Shown here: one piece after another, positions 8,263-17,524 of the stretch | How the letters are laid out: each line of letters opens with the position of its first letter | Position numbering within the stretch: the stretch's first letter is position 1 | From: Stramonita haemastoma | Taxonomy: Eukaryota > Mollusca > Gastropoda > Neogastropoda > Muricidae | Length of the DNA: 20,000 bases | Reading direction: 5' to 3' | NCBI GenBank assembly: GCA_030674155.1 | Contig: CM060336.1 | Location: 3,652,459 to 3,672,458, forward strand | Made by a program: the position numbers and the translations under genes | The notes under the pieces: model-generated | What the model was told of the DNA's origin: nothing | The model's input: the letters and a program-made list of their open reading frames with translations, nothing else | Databases searched by the model: none

Positions 8263-8600
8263 TCTCTCACCCTCACTCCCCCCTCTCTCCTCCTTCCCCC
8301 ATCTCTCTCTCCACCCTCTCTCTCTCTCTCTCTCTCTTTCATGTCTTATTGCCAGTCAAACTTAAAAAGACACCACGACATACATGGGCCAAGAAAAATA
8401 AAAAGCCAGGTATTAAGGACATAACATGTAGTAATAGCCAGTCTATTGGGCCATAAATCATAGGAACCGCTATAATTAGAACCTTCCTGTACCTCGACAA
8501 TAATTATTGCATGGCAGGCTGTCTCACCACTCCTCCTTAAAGGTAAGGGAGGGGGGAGGGGAGGGGGGAAGTGATTAATCAAATATGTTACCAGTTAATA
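8263..8600. other. CT-rich tract then unremarkable DNA
   Basis: A CT-rich microsatellite (about 8262-8340) starts at the element tail. The remainder to 8600 is mixed sequence with a GGGGA-rich patch near 8540-8570. I see no gene. Confidence 0.6.
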
Positions 8601-8806
8601 TTGACAGTTATGTCCTTGCCAAGTCTGTAAGACAGACAAGAGAACATGTGCTGCAGTCCTGCCCGCTACATGAGGCAGCACTCTGAAAGAGGATCTGGCC
8701 TGACTGACCCCTATCCCCCCAGTGGCCAAGAAGCTCTATGGAGACTGGGAGGACCTGCAGCGTAGTACAGCTGCCTTCACAGCAGAGACTGAGCTGTCCG
8801 TCTGAG
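8600..8806 (+). pseudogene. C-terminal remnant of a jockey/I/R1-like LINE reverse transcriptase ORF
   Basis: Three plus-strand frame segments together give the familiar end of these LINE proteins. A cysteine-rich piece near 8608-8640 resembles CPC-x-VC. EHVLQSCPLHEAAL (8642-8683) carries the conserved His and Cys of a zinc-knuckle-like motif; after a stop in the same frame it continues KRIWPD. After a shift, KKLYGDWEDLQRSTAAFTAE is followed by TELSV and a stop at 8803-8805. This matches the pattern T-x-EHxLQxCP...IWP...KLWG...DL-x-xTxxFxxxTGLxV. At least two frameshifts and two internal stops make it a dead, strongly 5'-truncated copy. Superfamily placement is from memory. Confidence 0.75.
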
Positions 8807-9003
8807 GAATAAGAAGAAGAAAAAAGAGAAAGGTGGAGAAGAAGAAGGATAAGGAGGAGGAGGAGGAGGAAGAGAAGAAGAAGAAGAAGAAGAAAGAAGA
8901 AGAAGAAGAAGAAGAAGAAGAAGAGAAGAAGAAGGAGAAGAAGAAGAAGAAGAAGAAGAAGAAGAAGAGAGAAGAAGAGAGGGGGAGGAGGAGAGGAGAA
9001 AAA
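8807..9003. repeat. (GAA)n purine microsatellite
   Basis: About 195 bp of GAAGAA with GGA and AGAG variants begins within a few bases of the LINE stop codon. The abrupt start suggests that it grew from the LINE tail. The poly-leucine/phenylalanine minus-strand frame that extends through the LINE remnant is an artefact. Confidence 0.9.
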
Positions 9004-9240
9004 GATGGTTGAGTTATACCACAAATTAAAACAGTAAATTTATAAAGCCCCCCAAAAAGTTAAAGTGACTTTACGAATTTTTGCCATGAACACAATCTAG
9101 AATGGCCGCCAACACTGTTATTTTTAACCCTTCAAAAGTTCTACTTGATAACAATTAAAGATAATTATTGTCCTCTACCATAAACTTAACTTCGTTTAAT
9201 TCACAAAAAAGATCTTTTGATAATCATGCACTAGCAACTT
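9004..9240. other. Complex AT-rich DNA, no gene recognised
   Basis: Mixed sequence with no simple repeat, no reading frame above background and no second copy in the window. Confidence 0.5.
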
Positions 9241-9560
9241 TTAACATTACTGCCCCCCCCCCCCCCCTTTCCCCTTTCCACTAAATTTGAATCCAAAATA
9301 AACCATCCCTCTGCTCCCATCCCCCTCCCTCCAGAGACCAACAAAGAAAGAAAAAAGTCTTAAATTCTAGTTAAACAAACACCTTTCTCTCTTCCTCCCC
9401 CCCCCCCCCCCCCAAAAAAAAAAAAAAGATAGAAAGAAAGAAAAGAAAAAAGAAAAGAAAATCAACCAACAACAACACAAAACAAAGAAGAAGAAAAAAA
9501 GAATACACACTCACTTCTTGTCCGATACGTGGTGACTTCCCCCCCCCCCCCCCCCCCCCT
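9241..9560. repeat. Poly-C and poly-A tracts
   Basis: Homopolymer C runs lie at about 9253-9267, 9398-9413 (followed directly by A15) and 9539-9559, with a purine-rich stretch at 9428-9500 in between. The poly-glycine frames on the minus strand are artefacts. Such runs often cause assembly and base-calling errors. Confidence 0.85.
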
Positions 9561-9759
9561 AGAATTAAAGGAGACATCAAGACAGTACAATACGACATGA
9601 TAATTATTGTGTCTTGTAATGATGATACTGTTTCGATGATGTATTAATGTCTGCTGTGTGATCTGGCATTTACCAATCAGAGTATGTGATTTTAAGATCA
9701 ATATTTTTAAAAAATGTTTTTGAATCGTGAATTTTTATCTCTTTATTAATTTTATTTCT

Positions 9760-9889
9760 TCTTCTGTCTTCTCTGTCTCTCGCTGTCTGTTTGTATATCT
9801 CTGTCTCTGTGTCTCTTATTCTGTCTGTCTGTCTGTACGTCTTTGTCTGTTGTGTCTGGGTCTGTCTGTCTGTCTATTCTCTCTGTCTG

Positions 9890-9977
<88 letters not shown>

Positions 9978-9978
9978 A
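9760..9978. repeat. (CTGT)n microsatellite ending in (CT)n
   Basis: Interspersed TCTG motifs from 9762 become a near-perfect CTGT array at about 9892-9965 and end in a short CT run. It has the same compound order as the array at 5803-6048. AT-rich sequence at 9561-9760 separates it from the poly-C tracts and holds no recognisable feature. Confidence 0.95.
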
Positions 9979-10009
9979 TACTTAAAACTACCCCTTACCT
10001 TCTAAGTAC

Positions 10010-10140
10010 ACTCACCCCACCCCTCCCACCCAACCTTACCCCCCCATCACCCCTATCACCCCCCAAAACCCCCATCCCCAATTCTACACCCCCACCCCCC
10101 ACCCCACCTCCTCCTCCTCCTCCTCCTCCTCCTCCTCCTT
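10010..10140. repeat. C-rich tract with (CCT)n
   Basis: Strand-asymmetric C-rich sequence (C-runs of four to six) ends in about ten CTC/CCT triplets at 10108-10139. The complementary strand meets a G-quadruplex pattern. Proline frames here are artefacts. Confidence 0.9.
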
Positions 10141-10181
10141 CTCCTCTCTGTCATATATGACAGGAATGACAGAGAGGAGAA
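10139..10181. repeat. Perfect 16-bp inverted repeat (potential hairpin)
   Basis: Arm 10139-10154 (ttctcctctctgtcat) is exactly complementary to arm 10166-10181 (atgacagagaggagaa), with an 11-base loop. The 5' arm is the end of the CCT/CTC tract, and the 3' arm is its complement in otherwise complex DNA. Confidence 0.95.
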
Positions 10182-10357
10182 TGAATGGCTGGGCCCCGAG
10201 TTGTCAGTCCTAATTAGTGACATTAATTAAGTTGCATCAGGGATTGCGCTATGCTCGGTTAAACCAGAGGGCGAGGGGGGCGAGGGGGGCGGGGCGCCAG
10301 TCGTGGTGACGGTCTCATTACCAACTGTCTTCATTTAGCTAGCCCTCGTCCACCGCT
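10182..10357. other. Short complex island with G4-prone block and TAATTA motifs
   Basis: About 175 bp of non-repetitive DNA lies between long arrays. It contains taattagtgacattaattaa (two homeodomain-type cores, about 10211-10230) and a G-rich block at 10269-10294 (runs of 3, 6, 6 and 4 G separated by 1-3 bases), which meets the G-quadruplex definition. A regulatory role is conceivable; no gene is seen. Confidence 0.45.
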
Positions 10358-10591
10358 GATGATGATGATGATGGTGGTGGTGATGGTGGTGGTGTGTGAT
10401 GGTGATGGTGGTTGGTGGTTGGTGGTGGTTGGTGATGGTTGGTGGTTGTGGTTGGTTGTGGTTGGTGGTTGTGGTGTAGGGTGGTGGTGGTTGTGGTGGT
10501 GGTTGTGGTGGTGGTGGTGGGTGGTTGTGGTTGTGGTGGTGGTGCTAGGTGGTGGTTGGTGGTGATGACGATTTTTGTTTGTTGCTGCTGC

Positions 10592-10622
<31 letters not shown>

Positions 10623-10651
10623 GGTGGTGGTGGTGGTGGTGGTGGTGGTGG

Positions 10652-10706
<55 letters not shown>

Positions 10707-10970
10707 TTTACTGCTGCTGCTGCTGCTGCTGCTGATGACGATGATTTTACTACTGGTGATGATGATGGTGGTGGTGGTGGTGGTAATGATGATGATTTTG
10801 CTGCTGCTGCAGTGGTGGTGATGGAGGGGGTGCTAGTGATGGTGGTGGTGGCGGTGATGGTGATGATGATGATTTTGGCAACTGCTGCTGCTGACAATGA
10901 TGATGCTGTTGATGGTGGTGGTGGTGGTGGTTATGTGGTGATCTTTGCTGCTGCTACGATTGTTTTTCAG
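10358..10970. repeat. Trinucleotide domain of GGT, GAT and GCT blocks
   Basis: About 600 bp are almost entirely NNT triplets: mostly GGT/GTT at 10358-10560, then alternating blocks of GGT, GAT, a short TTT-rich joint and GCT (for example near 10570, 10700, 10745, 10795 and 10880). The triplets keep phase, so a frame reading Asp, Gly and Ala runs stays open from 10575 to 11030. This is explained by the repeat, and I do not call it a gene. Confidence 0.9.
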
Positions 10971-10974
10971 GATT

Positions 10975-12000
10975 GCTTGTCATTGTCATTGTCCTTGTCA
11001 TTGTTGTCGTCGTCTACATCGAATGAATAGTTGTTGTCGTCGAGACTAGTACCCTTCAATGTGTCATCGTCGTTATTGTCGTCAGTGTTATCGTCTTCAT
11101 GCTTTATTTTGAATTATATATGTAAAATAAAAAGGAATTTTGTGAAGATTTTCGTGCATCATGCATTCATTCGTTCGTTCGATCATTCATTTACGCTTTA
11201 TTTATTCATTCATCCTTATTTATTCAAGCATTGATTATAGGATTTTTAAAACTTTATATCTGTATCATTTATTTATTTATTTGTTTAATTATTTATTATT
11301 TGTTTATTTATTTGTTTGTTTTATCATTACGATGGACAAGAAGGGTCCTTTGCTGGCTGCTACGTGCATTTGGTCTCTTCCACTAAGAGCGTGCGAAAGT
11401 TGCGTTTCGTGTTTATTGGGCTGGCTGGTTTATTGGTTGGCTTGTCAGTTCATTGCTTGGTTTAGACACTTGGGGATTGGCTTTTTGCCGGTTTATTTAT
11501 TCACTTTTTAATTTATTCGTTTAGATATTTATGTTTAGCACGAAAATTGATGAAATAGGCTTAGCCCCTTTCAAGGATGTGTCAGGGCATGATGCATGTT
11601 TTTGTTTGTTTGTTATGTTGTTGTTGGTGGTTGTTGTGGGTTGTTTTTGTTGTTGCTGGGGGTTGTTGGGGGGGGGGGGGGGCACTATCAGTCGTTGATG
11701 TAGCAAGAAGCCAGAAAAGGCCATGGTTACATTTTTTTAAAACAAATATTTCACATGAAATCTCTCCCATCACTCTCCCTTCTTTACCTCTTCCTCACCC
11801 CTAAGTTTTTTATTTAATCGTAGGTGAAAAAAATGGTATGGGTTATAGTCTTTTAGATAGGACGACAAAACCGTGATGGATGGGGTGATCTGGTGTTTGC
11901 CTCTTGGATTTTACGACCAAATTAACCTCCCAACAAACTTTGTTGCAAGGTATGGGTGGCTGTTGTCTGTTCTGTCTGTCTGTCTGTTGTTGTCTGTTCT
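10975..12000. other. T-rich DNA with short-period repeats, no gene recognised
   Basis: Imperfect TTGTCA/GTCGTC repeats (10975-11100), ATTC and ATTT tetranucleotides (11160-11320), a TTG/GGTTGT-rich stretch with G13 (11605-11682), and otherwise AT-rich sequence. A 116-codon frame at 11161-11511 is rich in Phe, Leu, Tyr and Ile from the ATT repeats, has no family signature and is not called. Confidence 0.6.
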
Positions 12001-12025
12001 GTCTGTCTCATCACTCACTAGTCAG

Positions 12026-12073
12026 TGGTGTGTGTGTGTGTGTGGTTGCGTGGTGCTGTGCGTGCGTGCGTGT

Positions 12074-12155
<82 letters not shown>

Positions 12156-12184
12156 TGTGTGCGCGCGCGGCGCGCGCGCGCCTG
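12026..12184. repeat. (GT)n array ending in (CG)n block
   Basis: GT with small interruptions (12028-12160) leads into GCGCGCGCGGCGCGCGCGCGCC (12161-12182). Short TCTG repeats precede it (11966-12008). It has strong Z-DNA potential, and the cysteine/valine frames are artefacts. Confidence 0.95.
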
Positions 12185-12539
12185 TCCGAACAAGTGTATT
12201 CATGTCTCTGCACGTGTGATAGTCTTTCTACTTACACAAGATATGTGAACATAAAAACGAAACAAAAAACATGTAGTTTATTTAACAGTGGCCACAAATT
12301 TTCAAACCGCAGTAGCTAACTTTTTATAGTGTGGCAGAAACATATTTCAAAAACATGAAAATAAAAATTTATGATCTATATCGTAATTGATATGTGATGA
12401 ACGAAGAGAAGCAAACATTATTTCGAAACTTTTTTTTTCTTCTAAATTTCTCCCCTAAAATCTCAAGCACAGGTGTAAACCATTTATGACTTTTACTGAA
12501 AAGAAAACCCGAACAAAAAACAAAACAAACAAAACCCAG
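12185..12539. other. AT-rich DNA, no gene recognised
   Basis: Mixed AT-rich sequence with A-runs and no recognisable element, frame or repeat partner. Confidence 0.55.
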
Positions 12540-13090
12540 TCATCCTCAGGTGTCTAGCATGGGAAAAAAGGAAGAAAAAAAAACAAAACCCCAGCCTGGA
12601 ACAGAGCAGCCAAAGCCGTTTTTGACACCCCCATCCTGTGCCACAAAAGCCGCCAGAGAACTATATAACAGCAGGGGTTCGAGGAAGCCCTGTGGAACTC
12701 CATATAAACTTGCGCACCGGCACACCACCCCTTGCCTACATTAGTTTCTGTCGCGCTTCTTCCTCGTGGTCGGTTGAGAACGGGGAGGAAAAAGATGTAA
12801 AAGGTGTAAATAGTTTGGTGTTTGACAGCTAAGCGGCAGGGGGTCCGGGGACCGTCTCTTATCAAATGCGCTAGAAAAACTAGTCCCACAGAAGGGGAAA
12901 AAAAAAACCCTGCCCCTGTCAAACCGCACAATAGTCACAGCCTGCTGTTTTGGCCCGTTCGCGGGCGGCGCGAAGTGTTTTGAGGAGGTGTTTTACCTGC
13001 AGTTGACAGTCTCTGGTGCGTTAAGCGCTGTTGTGGGAGGGAGGACGAAGAGCGTTCGTTTTCAGTGGAGAGAGAAAAAAGAGTCCTGTG
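12540..13090. other. Complex CpG-bearing island, possible promoter/5' region
   Basis: This is the least repetitive 550 bp of the central window. CpGs cluster at 12930-13060, including gttcgcgggcggcgcgaag (about 12957-12975). A tatataa motif occurs at 12662-12668. Overlapping frames of 60-125 codons exist on both strands, but none carries a recognisable domain. It could be an unannotated promoter and first exon, a conserved non-coding element or plain spacer; the sequence alone does not decide. Confidence 0.35.
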
Positions 13091-13254
13091 CTTTTTATCT
13101 TCTTTCAGTCTCTTTCTTGCTGCTTGTGTGTCTGCTTTTTTAAGTTCCGAGGGTTGGGTTTTTATGTTTTGTTGTTTTGTTGTTTTTTAATGTTGCTCCG
13201 CGTGCTCATTCGTTAGAATATGACGCTTTCTTCTACCACTACGGCTTTGTTGAT

Positions 13255-13415
13255 CTGTGTGTCTGTGTGTGTGTTGTTTGTGTGGTTTGTTTGTCTGTCT
13301 GTCTGTCTCGTAATGATGGTGAAAATGGCGTTTTTTGTATAAGTGAAATTCATATAAATCTATGTCTGTGTCTCTCTGTGTCTTTGTCTGTCTGCATGTT
13401 TGTATGTATGTCTGT

Positions 13416-13498
<83 letters not shown>

Positions 13499-13660
13499 GA
13501 GTGTTATATGTGTGTGTTAGTGCTAGTGTGTGTGTGTGTGGGGGGGGGGACTGTCTGCCTGTTTGTCTGCTTATCTGTACGCCTTTGTGGGGAGGGGGAG
13601 GGGGGGTGGGGAGGATGGATGGGGAAGGCGGGGGGGGGGGGGGGGGGGGTTGCTAGTGCA
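13255..13660. repeat. TCTG, (CT)n, (GT)n and poly-G cluster
   Basis: GT/TCTG (13257-13310), TCTG/TGTA (13360-13420), near-pure CT (13421-13494), GT (13523-13540) and G-rich sequence with G21-like tract (13540-13549, 13590-13650). A 159-codon frame spans it and is a repeat artefact. Confidence 0.9.
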
Positions 13661-13860
13661 AGCTGGTGTGGGGGTTAACATAGCATAAACCTAGTACAGG
13701 AAGGCCCAGGTAGGGTACATGAGCATCGCAAGCTGTTCCGAATGAAAATCAGCATCACTCAAAGGCAGGCAGACAAAGACTTTAGTCTCCAAAACAAAAC
13801 CGTTGGACAACTAAATTCGTGCTTTAATTGAACAGGTCGACACATGTGGAAAGCGAATCT
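13661..13860. other. Unremarkable complex DNA before the minisatellite
   Basis: About 200 bp with no repeat or gene signal. Confidence 0.5.
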
Positions 13861-14415
13861 CGAGGTTGGTCATAATTATTAGAATCATAAGGATAGGTCT
13901 ATTTCATGATTCTAGAAAAAAAAAGATGTGTTATAATGACGGTTATAGAATGATATGGGTCTATTTTGTGTTTTTAGAAACATATCAGTTAACTAAGATT
14001 GGTAACAAAATAAAATGGGCCTATGTTGTGTTTTAGAAAGAAGAGGTTATAAGGTAGGTAATGAATTAGTATGGATGGGTTATTTCGCGTTTTAGAAAAA
14101 TAAGTTACTAGGTTGTTAACAGAATGATATGGATGGGTCTATCAATTTTCTGTTTTAGAAAAAAATAAATTATGAGGCTGGTCATAGAGTCTAGACTGAT
14201 ATGGGTCTATTTCGCGGTTTAGAAAAAAATGTTAACTTATAATATTGGACATAGAATAGTATAGGTCTATTTCGCGGTGAAGAAAAATAAGTTATAAAGT
14301 TGGTCAGAGAGCGATAAGGTCTATTTTGTGTTTTAGAAAATTAAGTTATAAGACTGAAAATAGAATAGTATGGGTCTATTCTTTTGTAACAGAATGATAT
14401 ATGTCTATTCCGAGC

Positions 14416-14797
14416 TTTATTTATTTATTCATTTTTTTGTGTGTATTTATTTATTCGTTTACATCGAGGATAATGAAATAAGCACTCATGCGCTTTTTTT
14501 TTTTACATCCAGTACCCGTGTGTGTACAGTTTTGTAAATCTTGTCATCTGTTCCCACCGGCATACAACGGCCTGCTCTTACGAAAAGCGGAACAGGATTT
14601 AACGTGTGCGCAAGATGTTCTGCGTGCGTTCGCACACGGGGCCTCGCTTTACAGTCTCATCCGAAAGACTTTTGCGGAAAGTGGGTTCAGCACTGATGTT
14701 AACTCCAGGGGAAATATCCCCTAAAAATGGGAATCGCATCCGGGTCGTCAAATTGCGAGCGCAATGTTCTGACCACTAGGCTATCTCGTACCCAGAA
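14416..14797 (-). mobile_element. Full-length tRNA-derived SINE (copy E) inside the minisatellite
   Basis: On the minus strand the head has a good A box, tagcctagtggtcagaaca (14765-14783), and a slightly degenerate B box, ggatgcgattccc (14729-14741). The core (about 14540-14680) and the 3' module (14465-14530) follow, and the element ends with an (AAAT)-type tail seen as ATTT repeats at 14417-14460. It is the most complete member of the family in the window. Minisatellite units flank both ends, so the insertion post-dates the array. Confidence 0.9.
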
Positions 14798-14867
14798 AAA
14801 AATAGAAAAACAAGTTATAAGGATGGTCATAGAATGATATAGGTCTATTTCATATTTTAGAAGAAAT

Positions 14868-15973
14868 AAGTTAGAAGCTACAGCATGCAGCTTTGTGGGC
14901 AACCATGAATTTGTACAGCATCAATGCAAACCTGATCAGAGTCATCAAAGAGCTGTACAACAAGGCCACCAGTGCAGTGTACTACAACAGCAACATTGGA
15001 GAGTGGTTTCAAACAACATTTGGAGTAATGCAGGGCTGTGTACTTTCACCCACTCTTTTCAACATCATCCTTGAGAGAATCATGGCTGATGCACTGGAAC
15101 ACCATAAAGGATCAGTCAGCATTGGTGGCAGAACGATCACAAACCTCCGCTTCGCAGATGACATTGACAGACTAACAGGATCAGAACAAGAGCTTGCCAG
15201 CCTAACAGAACACCCAAACAAGGCCTCTAAAACATACGGCATGGAAATCAGTGGAGAGAAGACCAAACTGATGACCAATAACACGCGCCAAAGGCTTCAG
15301 CGCTGATATCAGGGTCAACGACCAGAAGCTGGAAACGGTTCAAAGCTCCAAGTACTTGGGAGCCGTTGTATCAGACAAAGTGTCCAAGCCAGAGGTAATG
15401 ATATTATGCAGGATTGCACAGGCAATAACAGCACTGTCAAAACTGAACACCATCTGGAAAGATAAAAATATTTCACTCAACTCCAAGATCAGACTAATGC
15501 GCTCCCTCGTCATATCCATAATATTCCTGTATACCTGTGAAACGTGGACCCTGACTGCTGAATTGGAGAGAAGAGTACAGGCGGTAAAGATGAGATGCTT
15601 CCGGAGACTCCTTGGCATCTCCTACAGAGACCACATAAGCAACGAAGACGTGCATAACAGAATCCAGCAAACCATTGGTCCCTACGAAAACCTTCTATCA
15701 ATCGTAAAGAAGCGTAAACTTAAATGGTACGGGCATGTCACAAGATTAAAAGGACCTGCAAAAACAATACTGCAAGGCACTGTCCAAGGAGGGGAAAAAA
15801 AGGCAGACCAAGGAAGAGATGGGGGGACATCATCAACGAATGGACAGGCCTAGAACTCAACAAAATTTTGAGAAAGGCAGAACAGAGAGAGGAATGGAGG
15901 GAACTGGTTGTCAAGTCTTCAGGGGTTTCCCCACGGTCGTCAGACTAAGGGACAGATAGATAGAAGTTATCAG
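14868..15973 (+). mobile_element. RTE-like LINE insertion with probable target site duplication
   Basis: The LINE body runs from about 14878 to 15963. It ends with a short (GATA)-type tail, agatagatag (15954-15963), directly after the stop and a few bases of 3' UTR. Flanking 10-mers aagttagaag (14868-14877) and aagttatcag (15964-15973) differ at two positions and look like a target site duplication. Both derive from the minisatellite unit, however, which lowers the weight of that reading. Heavy 5' truncation fits target-primed reverse transcription. Confidence 0.75.
14878..15946 (+). pseudogene. RTE-like LINE reverse transcriptase, 5'-truncated, frameshifted
   Basis: This is the C-terminal part of a non-LTR endonuclease-reverse transcriptase, which would copy element RNA at a nicked target site. 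Frame 1 starts without a start codon at about 14878 (HAALWATMNLY) and contains the RT motif GVMQGCVLSPTLFNI (QGC at 15031-15039) and the catalytic box RFADDI (FADD, 15151-15162), a Phe variant of YADD. It then reads MEISGEKTKLMTNN. A frameshift at about 15282-15304 moves to frame 2: ADIRVNDQKLE, KYLGAVVSDK, the FRRLLGIS and KKRKLKWYGHVTR segments of the post-RT region, and ILQGTVQGG. A second shift at an A7 run (15795-15801) returns to frame 1: GRPRKRWGDIINEWTGLELN and EWRELVVKSSGVSPRSSD to the stop. The N-terminal endonuclease and most of the fingers domain are missing. RTE-type assignment rests on recalled family sequence. Confidence 0.9.
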
Positions 15974-16250
15974 GTTGATCATAGAATGTTATAGGTCTAT
16001 TTCGTGTTTTAGAAAAATAAGTTACAAGACTGGAAATAAAATAGTATGGGTCTATTTTTTGTAATAGAATGATATAGGTATATTTTGTGTGTGTGCTCTT
16101 TTTTTTTTTTTTTTTTAAGATAGAACGAGTTATAAAGTGAGTAACAGAATGATATGGGTCTATTCCGTAGGTTAAAAAATAAAGTATAAGGCTGGAAATA
16201 AAATTATATGGGCCTATTCTGTGTTTTAGAAAGAAAAAAAAACGTTATGA

Positions 16251-16395
16251 TGCAATTTGCGTTCAGAAATCAAAATTCTGTAAATAAAATATAGTGTGTA
16301 GTTACCTTCGTTTTCTATCAACATGATGTAATTTTGTCCAGCTGCAGCCTGTTTTGTAAATCTGTTGTTTTTGTTGTTTTTTAAATTTAGAATAC
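16251..16395. other. AT-rich DNA between minisatellite and dispersed repeat
   Basis: No recognisable feature; a short TTGTTT repeat lies near 16360-16385. Confidence 0.5.
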
Positions 16396-16755
16396 TTTTC
16401 CCCATGGGAATCCTAGGGACCTGTCAGTATCAAGAGCATCCCCACCTTCTGGAAATTCTGTGCGAGAAATTCTGACTTTTCTATCCCTCTCTTTGTTTCT
16501 ACCTTGTTCCTGTCACCTCCTACTGGTCTACTTTCTGCCTACTTCGTCCATTCTCCTGCCTTTTTTCCTCCAGTAAGACTTAAAAATGATTCTTTTCCAT
16601 GCTTAAATCAGTTGTGCTGGGTCTGACTTATCACGGGAACTTAAGAGCAGTGCGACGCTTTTTTGTTTGTTTGTTTGTATGTTTGTTTTGCACGTATGAC
16701 AGACAACAGTAGTTTATGTCTGAGCGTTCGATGACAATGAAGAAGAAAAGTGTAC
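16396..16755 (+). repeat. Dispersed repeat, copy 2 (pair with 1546-1945)
   Basis: It aligns with 1546-1945 from the cccatggga block to the terminal gatgacaatgaagaagaaaa. Internal landmarks are gaaattctgtgcgag, cattctcctgccttttt, gttgtgctgggtctgactta, acttaagagcagtgcgac and atgacagacaacagtagttt. A (TTTG)n expansion at 16662-16690 is specific to this copy. As in copy 1, the conserved end and GAA-rich tail suggest a retroposed unit; its class is not recognised. Confidence 0.7.
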
Positions 16756-17524
16756 TGTAATGTAGCTCTTGGACATGTTCTAAGTAGAAATGCGAGCAAC
16801 ATTTTTTTTTTTTTTTTGGATAGAATTCAGAAAGAAAGGAGGAATATTTGCCACCAGCAATCAGAATATGGCACAACTGCGGACAGTAAAGGTAAACAAC
16901 ATCAACAAACTAAACTGTATTTGGTTTTCCCCGAAGTCGAAATGCGGCTACCTTAACGGTAGGGGTGAACAAGAAACGGTCGCGTACGCCAAATCTCACC
17001 ATTGATGAACCTCTAGCCGAGAAACAAAAAAAAAAATGGTTGAGGAATTATGATGTGTAAACTTAGCGACTTGTTTTCCGTTCTCTGTTTTGCTTTCGTT
17101 ATAGTTTTCTTTATTTGTTTGTTTATTTTTGTGTTCATTCATGTATTTATTTATTGACTGATTTTAGTCTACATTTTTTGTCATCGTTTTGATTTCTTGC
17201 TTGACTGAGTTCTTAGACAAAACACAAATTGACATTTATTTTTACGTTAAACTTTGATGAATTTAGGAAACTTCTTTTAGCAGGCACTCGCAGCTTTTCC
17301 AGCGCAGTGGGTCATACAACTGGTTAAATATCTACCTTCCGTGGTGTACCGCATATGGATTAGTTCCTCTACAATGAAATTCCAAAAGGAAAAAACTTCC
17401 AATGATTCTTCTTTGGCTTTTTTCTTCTTTTTTTTTGTTCCTCGACTAGAGCTCCGTCGATGACCAATGGTAAGAGTTTTGCAAATGTGACTGTTCAACT
17501 CCCCCCCCCCTCCCCGTCCCCCCA
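16756..17524. other. Mixed DNA, no gene recognised
   Basis: AT-rich sequence with a T18 tract (16801-16818), an ATTT/TTTG-rich stretch (17105-17155) and a poly-C patch (17500-17525). Reading frames of 68-82 codons have no family signature. Confidence 0.55.

Larger units (their letters stand above)
13862..16250. repeat. Diverged minisatellite, unit ~55-65 bp, with two nested insertions
   Basis: The unit is recognised by ataagttataagg, ggtcatagaatgatat, gggtctattt and gtgttttagaaaa in that order. About ten units lie at 13862-14415, one or two at 14798-14877, and four or five at 15964-16250. Lengths vary mostly between 55 and 65 bp, and units differ by substitutions and small indels, so the array is old. 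The two gaps are exactly a SINE and a LINE fragment. Nothing is coded by the units. Confidence 0.9.

Noticed and set aside
10265..10285. CTCF-like site in the ccagagggcg block
   Set aside because: Only a partial match to the vertebrate core, and the position needs a gap; not supportable by eye.
10575..11030. 151-codon frame with Asp, Gly and Ala runs
   Set aside because: Produced by phase-coherent GAT, GGT and GCT triplets; no non-repeat domain.
11161..11511. 116-codon frame rich in Tyr, Phe and Ile
   Set aside because: The first half is ATTC/ATTT repeat; no recognisable family.
12554..12931. 125-codon minus-strand frame in the complex island
   Set aside because: Composition is less biased, but there is no recognised family, overlapping frames on both strands are similar in length, and no splice or transcript evidence is visible.
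13177..13656. 159-codon plus-strand frame
   Set aside because: Mostly TCTG, CT, GT and G repeats; no domain.
13862..14415. CRISPR-like array
   Set aside because: Units diverge along their whole length with no conserved repeat and unique spacer pattern; the window is eukaryotic. It is a minisatellite.
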